From Lunularia cruciata (lineage: Eukaryota; Streptophyta; Marchantiopsida; Lunulariales; Lunulariaceae): a stretch of 64,000 nt of DNA. A model generated the notes under the pieces. It ran no database searches, was not told the origin of the DNA, and worked only from the letters and a program-made list of their open reading frames with translations. Of the stretch, positions 1 through 10,034 are shown piece by piece. Each line of letters opens with the position of its first letter. The stretch's first letter is position 1. A program made the translations under genes and the position numbers. The stretch lies in the NCBI GenBank assembly GCA_948567375.1, contig OX419759.1, forward strand, positions 48,326,593-48,390,592. Direction: 5' to 3'.

Positions 1-663
1 GGAGGGAGAAAGTAGTGAGAATTTACTAATGGAAGATCATTGGGGTTAAAGAAATATCACATAGGCAAGAATTGTCTCTTTGTGTCATAAGGACAATAAC
101 TATCTGTAAGGTAGATAGATGTTTCATGGGTCTAATAAGAGAAGTCCAAAGTGCACAACTCAATGGACAAATTTCTAAGAAATTGAAAGATGTGGTCTAT
201 GAGTTCCAAGATATCTTATTTGATAATCTATCTTCATGATTATTACCAAAAAGGAGAGTAGATCATAAAATTGAGATATTTCTAAGGGAGACACCTCCTT
301 GTAAGGCTCCATAGCATCTATTAACTCACAAGTTAGGAGGAGTGTAAGGCTCAAATCAAAGATATACGGCAAAAAGGGTTTATCCAACCCAACATATCAC
401 CATATAGGGCTCTTGTCCTATTTGTGAAGAAAAATGACAATATAATGTGCATGTCCATTGACTATCAAGGCCTAAATCAACACATAGTGAAGAAAAAGTA
501 CCCCTTACCCTACATGGATGACCTATTTGATTAACTCAATGGAGGAAAACACTTCACCAAACTTGATCTATGGAGCAATTACAACCAAATCCGGATTGTG
601 GAGGAAGACATAAACAAAATTGTTTTTCAAACAAGGTATGGCCACTTTGAGTACCTGGTGATG
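1..663 (+). pseudogene. Chromovirus H: reverse transcriptase, N-terminal part
   Basis: Decayed Ty3/gypsy pol. Read across several frames, it shows the protease-RT linker and then the RT fingers and palm: a [12 protein letters not shown]-like segment near 395-435, SIDYQGLNQ near 450-480, [10 protein letters not shown] near 495-525, and [15 protein letters not shown] near 550-600. It ends with [10 protein letters not shown] at 663. Stops and frameshifts are frequent, so it is not functional. The next RT motif (MPFGL) is found only at 2249, because an LTR has inserted exactly at this point. The sequence enters from beyond the left edge of the window, so gag and protease of this element are not visible. 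Confidence 0.85.
659..663. repeat. Target-site duplication, left copy (TGATG)
   Basis: TGATG lies immediately before the TG start of the inserted LTR. The same five bases follow its CA end at 2249-2253. Removing the insert plus one copy restores the continuous RT coding order FEYLVM-PFGL, which proves the duplication. Confidence 0.85.
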
Positions 664-2248
664 TGTGGTACCCATATTTTTCATTTTTTACAAGTTTTGA
701 AGAAGAAGTGCACTATTGAAACCAAATTGAACCCAAATAGAATTGAAACAAGGAGAAGCATATGTTTTGATCCAACCCAAGGAGGTAGACTTTGTGTCAG
801 AGGAAGAAGAACTCGGATTGGATTGGAAGGATAGGAAGGATACTTCACCGAGGAATTAAAGTTGGAGGGGCCTGTATCTCAATAACCACATGTCCAAATC
901 GTGCATGTTATATCTTGTTGGAAGCATTTTCTTCAAGTCTTTCCATTGCTACCAAAATTGCAAAGTTTGAAGGTCTATAACAAAAGTTACAATCATTTGA
1001 AGTTTCTAGAATAGATGTATGGAGTAGTTGAATGACTTTGGGTTGGGTTGTTCACACTTTTATGACTTTGGGTTTACACAACTTTGGGTCCAAAGAGTTC
1101 ACTTCAAGACAAAGGTGACCCAATCTGAGGTAGTCAGACATTGGATGCAAAAGTCTTTGGGTCAGATATTTGAAGTGTCTAAAATAGTTAGGACAAAGAG
1201 AGAAGAGATAGTTAGGATACCTATGACTTTAATTTCAGTTCAGATTGAAGATAAAATAGAAATTGAAGGAGAAATAGTAGTAATGAATGAACAAAAAGTG
1301 CAAGATCAAATAGTGAGTACCTTCAGATCTATTATTTGAGACATCAAGAGAAAGTGGGTTGTGAGATAAGGATGTAAATGATTTACCCATGCCTTTAATT
1401 GCAGGGTACAAAGGAAGTTACTTTGGGTTTGGAAGCAAAAGAAGAGATAGATATTAGATCAGAGTGGTAATAGATTTGAGATAAGAATTGACAGATATGA
1501 AAGAGTGGATTGCCATTTTGGATCTGGAGATTGTTAGGAAGTAGTTTAGGTAGTTAGCTAATTTTTGAAGTGCTATTTGAAAGTGCCTATTTGAAGGAGG
1601 CATTTGAAGCAAGATGTTTTTTAGTATTCAAAATTTCTAAAGATAGATAAAGCAAAGTGCTAAATTTAGTGCTTGTTGCTTGAGCTTTATTCCAAGTATC
1701 AAGTTTGTGGTTATGTTTGGAGACTTTTGGAGTGCAAGTCAGTGTGCTTGTTCGATGTTGGATTCCACGGCCTTGATCTTCATTCTATGTGTTTGACCTT
1801 GAGTGAAGTGCAATCAAAGCAATGCCTTGATAGATTTGAGAGAAATTGTAGTGTTGGTAGTATCCTGGATTTGTGAGTGAATTTGATGTGAATCAATTTT
1901 TGATTGAGGAAGTTGTGCCTTCAATGGAGGGGTGGAACACAATTTTGAGACAAAGTCATTTTGTAGTGAAGGAGTTGTCTTTGGGAGAATATGAATCATC
2001 ACATTCAAAGTTGGTTTGGAAAGATTGGAGAGCATTGTGATTATGAGTGTGTAATTTGTGAGGAGACTATGATCAGTGCTTGTTACTCTCTTTTGGGTGT
2101 GATTTCTACTAGGAGACTAAAGAAGAACTCAAGAAGAATGACATTGTTATGTGTTACTTTGCATTTGACCATTTTTTACTAGTATCTCTTTGGGAATGAA
2201 CTTTATTTACCTGATTACCGCAAAAGTGATACTTGTTGGGTTGTCACA
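664..2248 (+). mobile_element. Solo LTR (1585 bp) nested in chromovirus H
   Basis: The insert starts TGTGGTACCC, ends GGGTTGTCACA, and is flanked by TGATG on both sides. No gag or pol motifs lie inside. It is therefore best read as a solo LTR left by recombination between the two LTRs of one element. Its second half matches the reverse complement of the long LTR at 17008-18994. Shared segments include the closing stretch (GATTACCGCAAAAGTGATAC and on), the stretch around 1470-1530 and the GGAGGCATTTG region near 1597. The first half is unrelated to that LTR, so the two belong to related but distinct families. A reading frame near 1180-1339 resembles part of the coiled-coil frame in the other LTR. 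Gene-like open stretches here are LTR sequence, not genes. Confidence 0.8.
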
Positions 2249-2585
2249 TGATGCCATTTGGCCTCATCAACACACCAACCACTTTCATGAGTTTGATAAA
2301 TGACATATTTCACCTATACTTGGATAAATCTACTATCATTTTCCTAGATAATATCTTAATCTAGAATATGACAATGATGGAACACAAGCAACATCTACAA
2401 GAAGTCCTCCAAATTCTACAATAAAATCAAAATCTCAAAATATCAAAGTGTGAGTTTTGCAAGTCAAAAAAGACTACTTGAGGCATAGAGTAAGTGAAAA
2501 AGGTATCCAAGTGTTAATAGATAAAATAGAGGTCATTCAAGAATAGAGTGCTCCAAAATATTAGACTAAACTCAAAAGCTTCTTG
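2249..2585 (+). pseudogene. Chromovirus H: reverse transcriptase, C-terminal part
   Basis: The RT resumes directly after the solo LTR with MPFGLINTPTTFMSLINDIF, then YLDKSTIIFLDNILI. The catalytic YxDD-type motif has become LDN. The connection region up to KLKSF near 2570-2585 follows. Stops interrupt it. It breaks off within the SFLGL-type motif at about 2585, where a second insertion starts. Confidence 0.8.
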
Positions 2586-2879
2586 GATTGATGGTCTCAT
2601 CATGAAAAAGATTCATGGCTATCATTGGTGCTATTTGATGAGGGCTAGGGATTCCTTCCATGAGACCTTAGCTCAAGAGTCTCTTTATGTTACTCAACAC
2701 TTGGAGCTTAATTTGGTGATACACAAACCTGTGGCTTGTTAATGGTACTAGAATCTTGAGAATATGCTTTGAGTGTCATTTGAATAGATAACACGTGTGA
2801 GAGTATTTTAGTTTGGGCATTTTTCTTCTTGAGCCAAAAGGTCTTGGAAGTTATGTTTGGTGCTTTTGATCAAATGAGC

Positions 2880-4740
2880 TTCGAGCATTTTCTATGTTGA
2901 GTAATGAAGAAAAGAAAGAGAAAGGGTTTTGAGAGGGGTTGTTTTGACAAAGGGACAAAGGAGAAATTTCTTGAGTTTTGAGAATGGTTTAAGGACTGTA
3001 ACAGGAAAAAAAACTCTGAAAGGTAGGCAGCTTGGATGGACACAAGGACAAAGGGAAAGAAGAAGGGTTTTGAAAGGGTTGCCCTGGACAAGAGGAACTA
3101 GGAGGACAAGAGGAGAGAGTTTTTGAGGGCTGGCCTTGGTCTATGATAGGAGGAGAAAGGGAGATTTTCGAAGGCATGGAGTGTGCAGGAGTGAGGAGTG
3201 TGGACCGGAGAATTTTTGCAAGGGAAGCAAGAGTAAGAGAGGAGGACGAAACAAAGAAATTTTGCAAGGAAGCTATGGCTTGAGAGTCCATGGCAAGAGA
3301 AATTTTCCAGGGAAGCTAAGGCCTTGAGAGTGCACAACAAGAGAGGATTTCCATAGGTATGCAAGGGAGTGCATGACATTGGAAAGTGAGAGGGATTTTC
3401 ACAAGATGTAGGGCTTGCTGAAGAGTTGACAAGGCAAGAAAATCTCACAAAGGTGAAGAGAGGAGAGTGAAAGGGTTTTTGGGAAATGCTTGTACTAGAC
3501 AGTGTGAGAGGGGCAATTTTTGAAATGCTTTTGTGCAGGACAATGGGAGAAGAAAGCAAGGCTGGGCAGGAAATTTCAAAACTGAGGAAAGGTTGGCAAG
3601 AGAGAACTCTCATGGAGTTGAAGGTGGACAGAGAGGTATTTTTCAAAAGTAGGGCTTGCTAGAGAGTGTGTGGACAAGAAGAAAACTCCCATAGGAATGT
3701 GAAGAGGATTTGGTGAGGACAGCAAAAAAGAATTTTTGTAGGAATGTGAGGGCTGGAGAGATAAGGGCAGAAGAAGGGGGTTCTTTGAATGACAAGAGAG
3801 AAGGTTGTGTAGGAATTTTTGAATTGAGATAGGGTGTGCATGAGAGGGGAAAATTTTGGAAGTGCTCTTGTGCAGGACAGTGGGAGAGGAAAGCAAGGTG
3901 ATGTGCAGGATTTTTGAGTTGAAACAGGGTGTGCAGGAACAAGGAGAAATTTTGAATTGCCTTGGCATGACAAAGGGAGAGTGCAAGAGAGGAGAGTTTT
4001 TTTTTGCATGAAGGGGAAGTCTGGACAGGAGCAGGCTAGAGGAACTTTTTTGCAAGATAAATTTTCATATGAAGTATGCCTTGAGAGTGTGCATGCCAGA
4101 GGAGAGAAAAATTTCATAGGAAGTATGTCTTGAGAGTGCAAGACAAGAGAGGTCTTTTCCACGAAGGAAGAGTCTGGACTGAGAAGGAGATAGAGGGCTG
4201 GACAGAGACTATTTTCAAATGTTGGAAGGAGAGCAGGGAGATTTCAAGGATTTTCTGTTCAGCTTGGTGAATGACACTAAAAAGAGGGGTAAATTTGAAT
4301 AAGGTCTGCTTGCCTTAGACAATGACAGGAGAGAGAATTTGAGAGTCTGGCTTTACCTTGCATTGGACAGGAGTAGGAAGGAGAGTAGTGAGATTTCAAG
4401 GATTTTTTGTTCAGCTTGGTGAATGACAATGAGAAGAGAGGGATAAATTTGAATTAGGAAGGAGAATAGGGAGAATTTTGAGGGTTTCTGTATAGTTTGG
4501 TGAATGACTATGAGGAGAGAGGAAGAAAATTTGAATTAGGTTGGCTTGGTCTTTCATAGAGGCTGGAGAATGAGTTTGAGAGGAGGAACTTGTCCTTCGA
4601 TAGGAAATGAAATTTCAAGTTTATGCTAGATTTGGTTGTGGAGAGTGTTGGCAGAGGAGGACTCTTGAAGGAGAGGCAGGATAGAGGAGAACTCCCGAAG
4701 GAGAGACCGGACAAAGGGAGGACTTGAGGTGGCTCATGAG
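2880..4740. repeat. Purine-rich degenerate tandem repeat tract
   Basis: About 1.9 kb in which the plus strand is strongly G+A rich and built from diverged repeats. The clearest units share AGCTTGGTGAATGAC followed by a purine run and AAATTTGAATTAGG. They occur near 4255-4300, 4410-4455 and 4495-4540. A second motif (TGTGCAGGACA with GGGAGAGGAAAGCAAGG) recurs near 3530 and 3870-3900. It is non-coding. Confidence 0.7.
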
Positions 4741-5229
4741 ACAGCTATGACAAGACAAGAAGGCAATGGACTATAAGAGATAGAGAATGGGTCTTGGTTG
4801 ATTCTATCTTCTATTTTGCTTGGACAGTTGGAACTTAGGTGATCCTTGTTTGGTCTGGAGTTGGGTATTTCTCTCTAATGTTATAAATTGCAAGGCTGGT
4901 GATGTGATGTATTCATGGTTCTCCATGATTAAATGTGTATATATCAACCTGTGAAAGTGTCAGGGAGGACTCTATTCTAGGAGCTCCTAGTCATGCTACA
5001 TAGGGAGATCCTTCCCACTATCTATTCACACTCATCTGAAACTGGCTTAAGGGTCATGACTTGTCAAACAAAAATTCACTATCGCCCCATTAAATATAAA
5101 CACATCTCTAACTAACTTGAATATTAGCTAGTGAACCTAGACAAACAATAATTCTAGACAAGACCAACTCAAGAACCATAACAAGAGGACTATCAACCAG
5201 ATAGGAGTGCAAAAATAGGTCCATGAATA

Positions 5230-5408
5230 GCAAGGTGTGAGCCAGTGATAAACATAGCCATTTAGTCACAAGCAGCCAGGCGTCAGTGCAACCTCAAGAC
5301 CAACCACCCTGTGACAATGAGAAGAATCCAAAAGAAGACAATAGGGATAATTGAGCACAAGCAGCCATGTGCCCACTGCACCCTCAAGACCAAACATTCC
5401 GTGTGACA
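5230..5408. repeat. Diverged direct repeat of about 57 bp
   Basis: A segment with ACAAGCAGCCA, then GTGCAACCTCAAGACCAA, then TGTGACAA near 5267-5325 recurs near 5356-5408 as ACAAGCAGCCA, TGCACCCTCAAGACCAAA, GTGTGACAAAG. The second copy ends at the right edge of the 2.8-kb insertion, so the pair may belong to its terminal region. Confidence 0.55.
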
Positions 5409-5412
5409 AAGG

Positions 5413-6110
5413 GTTCCATCATCAATTTTTCAAGGACTTCTCCAAGGTTACAAAAACCTTTAACAACACTATTGGGCAAGAGGAAGAAGTGGATGTGGGG
5501 AACCACACAAGAATTGGCCTTTCAAGAATTGAAAAACACGTTATTACATGCACCAATCTTGAATTGGTATGACCCAAAACATTTGATCAAGGTGGCTATA
5601 GATGCATCAAGCATAGCAATAGGAGCAATCCTACAACAAGAATGGCATGATAGATGGCACCTAGTTGCATATTTCTCTCAAAAGTTGGTAGAATGCAACT
5701 ATCACACACTCTAACAAGAAGAGTTGGCCATTGTCCTTACAACCGAGCATTGGAAGCACTATCTTATGACCCAAAATGTCTGATCAAGTTGGCTATAGAT
5801 GCATCAAGCATAACAATAGGAGCAATCCTACAAGAAGAATGGCATGACAGATGGCACCTAGTTACATATTCCTCTCAAAAATTGGTAGAATGCAACTATC
5901 ATACACTCTAACAAGAAGAGTTTGCCATTGTCCTTGCAACCAAGCATTGGAAGCACTATCTTGGTGAAAAGACATTTGTAGTGGAGACAAACCACAAACC
6001 TCTAGTCTACATTGAGACACAAAAAGATCTATCTCATTGACAAATTTCATGGGCAAAGTGGAGATAATGGTTCAACATGATAATTACATATGTGGAAGGC
6101 AAGAAGCAAC
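5413..6110 (+). pseudogene. Chromovirus H: RT connection and RNase H
   Basis: It starts with the FIINFSRTSPRLQKPL segment and passes through WGTTQELAFQELKNTLLHAPIL into RNase H. The first RNase H motif is VAIDASSIAIGAILQQ, followed by HLVAYFSQKLVECNYHTL. It ends with ETNHKPLVYIETQKDL and the ITYVEGKKQLLDVFAQMP segment near 6085-6140. The central part of RNase H is present twice in tandem, so the domain is broken even before its stop codons. A homologous single-copy fragment lies on the minus strand at about 27390-27790. Confidence 0.8.
5571..5964 (+). repeat. Tandem duplication, 2 x 197 bp, inside RNase H
   Basis: The segment starting GACCCAAAAC at 5571 recurs from 5768 as GACCCAAAATG. It covers the IDASSI, ILQQEWHD and YHTL coding parts and ends with CATTGGAAGCACTATCTT in both copies. 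The copies differ by scattered substitutions, so the duplication is not recent. Confidence 0.85.
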
Positions 6111-7716
6111 TTCTAGATGTATTTGCACAAATGCCAATGGTTAAACATTTGGTGGTGGAGGTCAAGATGAACCCTAAATTCTGACCAAGGATGCATATTG
6201 CTAGAAAAATTGATCCATAAATTGCAAGAGCTCAATCATCCAATGGCATCACCAACACCCAAGGACTCACCTTTCATGATGGCAAGTTATGGATCCTAAA
6301 TGCCACAAACATAAGAACCACCATCCTAGCAAAATGTCATGATTTTGCCATTGCAAGTCATGATGGGGTAGAAAAGACCTTGGATGCTATCAAATGCCAT
6401 TACTATTGGTCCAAGATGAGCAACAATGTGATGGAATATGTTTGTAGTTGCTTGCTTTTTCAACAAAATAAAGCTTCTAATCAAGCTTCCATAAGACTCC
6501 TTCAACATTCCCCATTCCTACACAACATTAGGAACAAGTAAGCATGGATCTGGTTTGTGAGTTGCCCAAGACTACCTTAGGGTTTGACTCTAATTTTTTA
6601 GAATTTATTTTATTAAACCTTCTTATTTAGCTCAGGGGGGAGAAAATATTCATAATAATTATGGAGACTTTATTATTATTTTTTCTTCAAAATGAAAAGA
6701 TTTATTGTAGTAGTCTTTAAAGATCAACTTAGCAAAATGATTCATGTGCATCCTACCACTAAGGACATGATTGCTCCATAACTAGTTCAATTATACTAAG
6801 ATATAGTCTTTTATCACCATGGCTTGTCTCAAGTGCTCATTCACCAATAGAGGCACTCAATTCACTAGTTTGTTTAGAGAACACTCTTTGGTTTCTTCAA
6901 AACTAACTTGGCTATGTCCATAGCTTACCATCCATAGACCGATGGACAAATAGAGCGAGCTAATTTCACTATTGAAGACATGCTCTAGGGCTTCATTTTA
7001 GATGAGCAAGGAAGGTAGGACACTTTATTTCCATTGGTAGAATTTGCTTACAACAATTTAGTGAATGCATCTACACATGTCAAACTATTCTTCCCCATGT
7101 ATGGAGAGCATCCTTTCACAACTTTGAGCTTGGTGAAGATCCATCTAGTGGCTACCAAGTTTTGATATTTTCAACACTTTTGTTTCTAGAGTCCAATAGG
7201 GCATGGAGAATGCTATGCACAAGTTGTAGATTGCTCAAAATTGACAAAAGCAATATGCATATCCACACCATTGGCACATGAAGTTCAATGTTGGGGATCA
7301 AATCTGGCTGCAACAATCAACCTCATGTTGGCCCTTGTAAGCTCAAACCTTGTTTATTGGGCCTTTTTCCATTCTTCATCAAGTTGGCATAGTGGCCTAT
7401 CACCTTGAGCTACCGCTACACATGAAGATCCGTCTAGTATTCCATGTTTCCTTACTATGTAAATATGCCCCTTGATTGCCTTACTTTCCTTCCATACAAG
7501 ACATTTGACCTCGTCCAACACTCATTGATGGCATGGAGGAATATGAAGTCAGACACATTTTCTAGAAATGCATCTATGGTACTTACCATCCGCATGTGAA
7601 ACATCTTCCCCATTGTATGAGGCAACATGGGAGAAGCCAATATCCAACTTGACCGATGCATTGATGTTAGTGAAATCTTTTGAGTAATAACTTCACAACA
7701 AGGACGTTGCATTTTA
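6111..7716 (+). pseudogene. Chromovirus H: integrase and chromodomain
   Basis: Order seen: an H2C2 zinc-binding segment (KCHDFAIASHDGVEKTL, then CSCLLFQQNK) at about 6330-6475; the start of the core (MDLVCELPKT) near 6545; an interruption of about 108 bp at 6590-6697; core continuation IVVVFKDQLSKMIHVHPTT from about 6700; AYHP-TDGQIERAN near 6930-6965 with the catalytic Glu region; and VEFAYNN near 7035. After the C-terminal domain a chromodomain-like segment begins with MEEYEV near 7530 and ends with YEATWEKPIS near 7616-7650. Many stops are present. A chromodomain after integrase defines chromoviruses, where it guides insertion into chromatin. Confidence 0.75.
6590..6697. other. Insertion of about 108 bp inside the integrase core of H
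   Basis: AT-rich sequence with a CAGGGGGGAG run separates the integrase motif LPKT-LGFDS from IVVVFKDQLSK, which are adjacent in relatives. No terminal repeats or target-site duplication are clear. It may be a small transposon remnant or a local rearrangement. Confidence 0.45.
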
Positions 7717-7729
7717 AAAGGGGGAAGGT
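7717..7729 (+). other. Polypurine tract of chromovirus H
   Basis: AAAAGGGGGAAGG lies just before a TGTAATAACA that begins the LTR. This is the usual site where plus-strand DNA synthesis is primed in LTR retrotransposons. Confidence 0.7.
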
Positions 7730-7730
7730 T

Positions 7731-8235
7731 TGTAATAACAATAGCTAGACATATGGTCTGGAGATGAAAATTAGCTTGGTAACATCTAAAAGGATGTTAT
7801 ATATGATGGAATAAGTAGATCAAATAGAGTTATCAACAAAAGAGTACTTCTACCTCTAGGGTAGAAGCCAAAAATAGCCTAAAAACTTTGGAGCCAATTT
7901 TGGATGCCTAAATGGATGAATTAGGCCTCAACAATATATCAATTTGACCTAGTGAAAGATATAGGGTGGCCTTCCTTCCTTCCTTCCCCATTTGTCTCAT
8001 TGAGAGCTTTTTAATGGTACCTCACCCATGAGATTTTGAGATTCCTACAAGAAGATTCTTTCTGGTCAAAGCTTGTTTGACCAACCAGATTGGACCAAAA
8101 CCAACATGTCACACATGCAAGCAACTAATCTAAGGGTAGATCTTGCTGATATATTGTGATCTATTATCTGATCCAAGGAAGAGTTTCCTTTGAGGGAATT
8201 CTCTTTTCTATATAATAAAAACAAGGTGCTCCTTT
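7731..8235 (+). mobile_element. Partial 3' LTR of chromovirus H
   Basis: It starts TGTAATAACA after the polypurine tract and stops where element A begins at 8236. It contains a short CCTT microsatellite near 7971-7986 and a TATA-like CTATATAATAAAA near 8208. The matching 5' LTR is outside the window and the far end of this LTR is not found beyond element A, so its full length is unknown. Confidence 0.6.
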
Positions 8236-8687
8236 TGTCACGCCATTTGTAGTTCCGTATCTAGATGCTCGGACACTGGAGTTCCAGTGATGGTAGTTAG
8301 AGTTATTCTAGCAGTTTCTCAGGGACTACTTTCCGACGGTTAGATTTTGTGTTCGGGGTATTGACTTCACGGTGGGGCCCACCGTCACTTTGCACCATTT
8401 GCACCGTCGAGTGTGCCATCAGCGAGACCGTTAGGGTTTCAGGGCTAGCTCGAGTCCAGGGGAGTATAGTTTCAAAGTGAGCTCCAGAGAGCTCACCTCT
8501 CTGATGTTGAGCCTTCGAGTTCCTAGCTATGGTGGATAGAGGCCGACGAGCGTCACCTGGATTCTCTATGCTTGAGTGGGTGTGGCTTGACTGTAATCAG
8601 TGCCCAATTGTTGGCAGTTTATAGAGTGATAGATCAAGTACTGATTTGAGTTGAGTTGAGTTGAGAGTGTTAAGCAATCTGATTACA
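8236..8687 (+). repeat. 5' LTR of element A
   Basis: It runs from TGTCACGCC to CTGATTACA. The same start is seen at three other sites (59085 in B, and on the minus strand at 29709 and 36318), which fixes the LTR boundary. It contains a 17-bp palindrome, AGGGTTT telo-box-like motifs, and a TTGAG microsatellite near its end. Confidence 0.88.
8369..8385. promoter_or_regulatory. LTR palindrome with site II/TCP-like motif
   Basis: ACGGTGGGGCCCACCGT has 8-bp arms around a single G. It is unchanged at 15684-15700 and 59218-59234. GGGCCCAC fits the class I TCP/site II consensus. About 65 bp downstream is a telo-box-like TTAGGGTTT (near 8431). In plants this motif pair is known from promoters active in dividing cells. 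Its role here is an inference. Confidence 0.45.
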
Positions 8688-9084
8688 TCAAAGAAGTGAA
8701 GTCAGGGGGAAATCGGGTGCAGGAACATTGAGTGTTGGTGGTATCTCCAAGCTCGATGGATCGTGGTAGCTTGATTCAGGTTCTGTGTTTCCCTGGTGTG
8801 CAGAAGCTCGTGTAGTTGATGCAAATTTGGTAGTTAGGCGGACGGTGTGCGGAAGCGCTGGCCAAATTTTGAGCAAAGAAGGGCAATTTTTGAGCAATGT
8901 TGTGATTTTGAGCTCAGGAGGTGAAGGCAGGACCAATTTGCTGCGAGTTGGGCTCAGAAAGTGAAATTGAAGGTGGAGTTGGAAAGCTCTTCTCATGAAA
9001 TTGTGATTTGGAAAAACCTATTTTGTCAATTTGGCTCGAGTGGAAAGTTAGCGGGGGATTTGGCGGACATCCATCTTTAGGGTT

Positions 9085-9121
9085 TACGTCAGATTTTACG
9101 TCAGATTTACGTCAGATTTTG
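9085..9121 (+). repeat. Three tandem TACGTCAGATTT units
   Basis: TACGTCAGATTT occurs three times in a row. Element B has a single copy at the matching place (about 59935). TACGTCA is the core recognised by bZIP/TGA-type factors, so the array could alter promoter strength, or it could be simple replication slippage. Confidence 0.6.
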
Positions 9122-9423
9122 GGCCAGAATTGGAGGAGTTTTGTTGTTTGGCCACATTTGGAGAAGTTTAGCTAGTTTGGAGGAGTTTCGTAGATTTGGA
9201 GAAGTTTCGCTAATTTTGGAGGAGGTTCGAAGTGGCAACAAGAAAGGCCTCATTTGGCTGAATTTCGGTGTTTCGAGGCTTTGAGGCATAGGGCTGTGGG
9301 CTATGAGAGGCTACGAAGGCCTAGAAGGGCCAGCAAGCCAGCTTGCTGGCGTGAGGCTAACTAGTTTAGTGTAGATCTTGGTCATTGGTTGGCAAAATCT
9401 GCCTTTCTTGCTAGATTGTGCGC

Positions 9424-9490
9424 AACAGGGTTTGACCCCTAGATCTCTTGTTCCTAGACTGGTGCCCTAGCCAACTGGTCCACCCTCACT
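9424..9490 (-). repeat. tRNA-like (SINE-head-like) sequence, antisense, in leader of A
   Basis: On the minus strand a GGACCAGTTGGCTAGGGC segment resembles the internal A box of tRNA genes. About 35 bases later GGGGTCAAACCC resembles the B box. I could not fold it into a clean tRNA. The same segment is at 60240-60306 in B and, reversed, at 35013-35082 in C, so it was acquired before the family diverged. Confidence 0.5.
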
Positions 9491-10034
9491 TGTTGTCATA
9501 GTGATTGTGCCACTATTATCTATACACATGTAGCTTTGGCTAGGAGAGGCAGTTTGATCCCATTCTTGGTGATCCTGGTAGCTTAGGACTTAGATACGAA
9601 CTACTCTTATGTCAAATGCCAAATGGTGGCAGAGTCAGTCCCGTGTTGTGTTATGAGATGGAGGGTTTTCGTTTAATTTTCTTGTGATTGGATCCCCTCC
9701 ATTCTCTGCTTCCTGTTTGTGCACCATGTTTGTGTGAGGTGCCTTGACTTTTGAGCGTTGGTGCTCTGGTGTGCTCTCGGTGGTTAGGCTGGAGTGATGA
9801 CCAGTCAGACTACCTTTGTTTCTCTCCGGTGAGGCAAGAAGTGATGACATGCAGACCGTGAGAGTGCGTGTTATGATGGCAGGTTACAGGTTGCCCTTCC
9901 CCTAGTGTAGTTATCTCAGTTAGAGTTACATTAGTGGGTGGTGTCTAGTTGGTGTTGGCACTTGGTGGGGCACTTGCGGTTGTGACTTGCGGTTGTAGTT
10001 GGTGGTTCGGGTTTGTTGTTGCAGTTACTTGGTC

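Larger units (their letters stand above)
2586..5412. mobile_element. Unclassified 2.8-kb insertion in chromovirus H
   Basis: This block separates the RT connection motif (KLKSF, before 2585) from its continuation (FIINFSRTSPRL, from about 5413), which are adjacent in any intact gypsy element. It carries no recognisable protein domain. The minus-strand open frames rich in Ser, Pro and Leu are by-products of a purine-rich plus strand. It starts near a TGATGGTCTC and ends near GTGTGACA, so an LTR-type origin is possible, but I could not identify a clean target-site duplication. Its edges are accurate to about 10 bp. Confidence 0.5.
8688..10034 (+). other. Non-coding leader of element A
   Basis: About 1.35 kb between the 5' LTR and gag, without a conserved long reading frame. 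It holds three TACGTCA-containing repeats (9085-9121), a block of degenerate 20-24 bp repeats built on AGTTT(C/A)G and TTTGGAG (about 9130-9230), and an antisense tRNA-like sequence (9424-9490). A nine-codon upstream frame starting ATGATGGCAGG near 9874 is also present in B. No classical match to the initiator-tRNA primer site follows the LTR. Confidence 0.7.

Noticed and set aside
2989-4162. Long minus-strand open frames rich in Ser, Pro and Leu
   Set aside because: They are by-products of the purine-rich plus strand and carry no domain.
8236-8240. A target-site duplication for element A
   Set aside because: The left flank (CCTTT) does not match the bases after 16000. The right end is rearranged.
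9424-9490. A functional tRNA gene in the A-family leader (also 60240-60306 and 35013-35082)
   Set aside because: The A and B boxes are similar, but no clean acceptor and anticodon stems could be drawn, and the sequence is conserved as part of the element.
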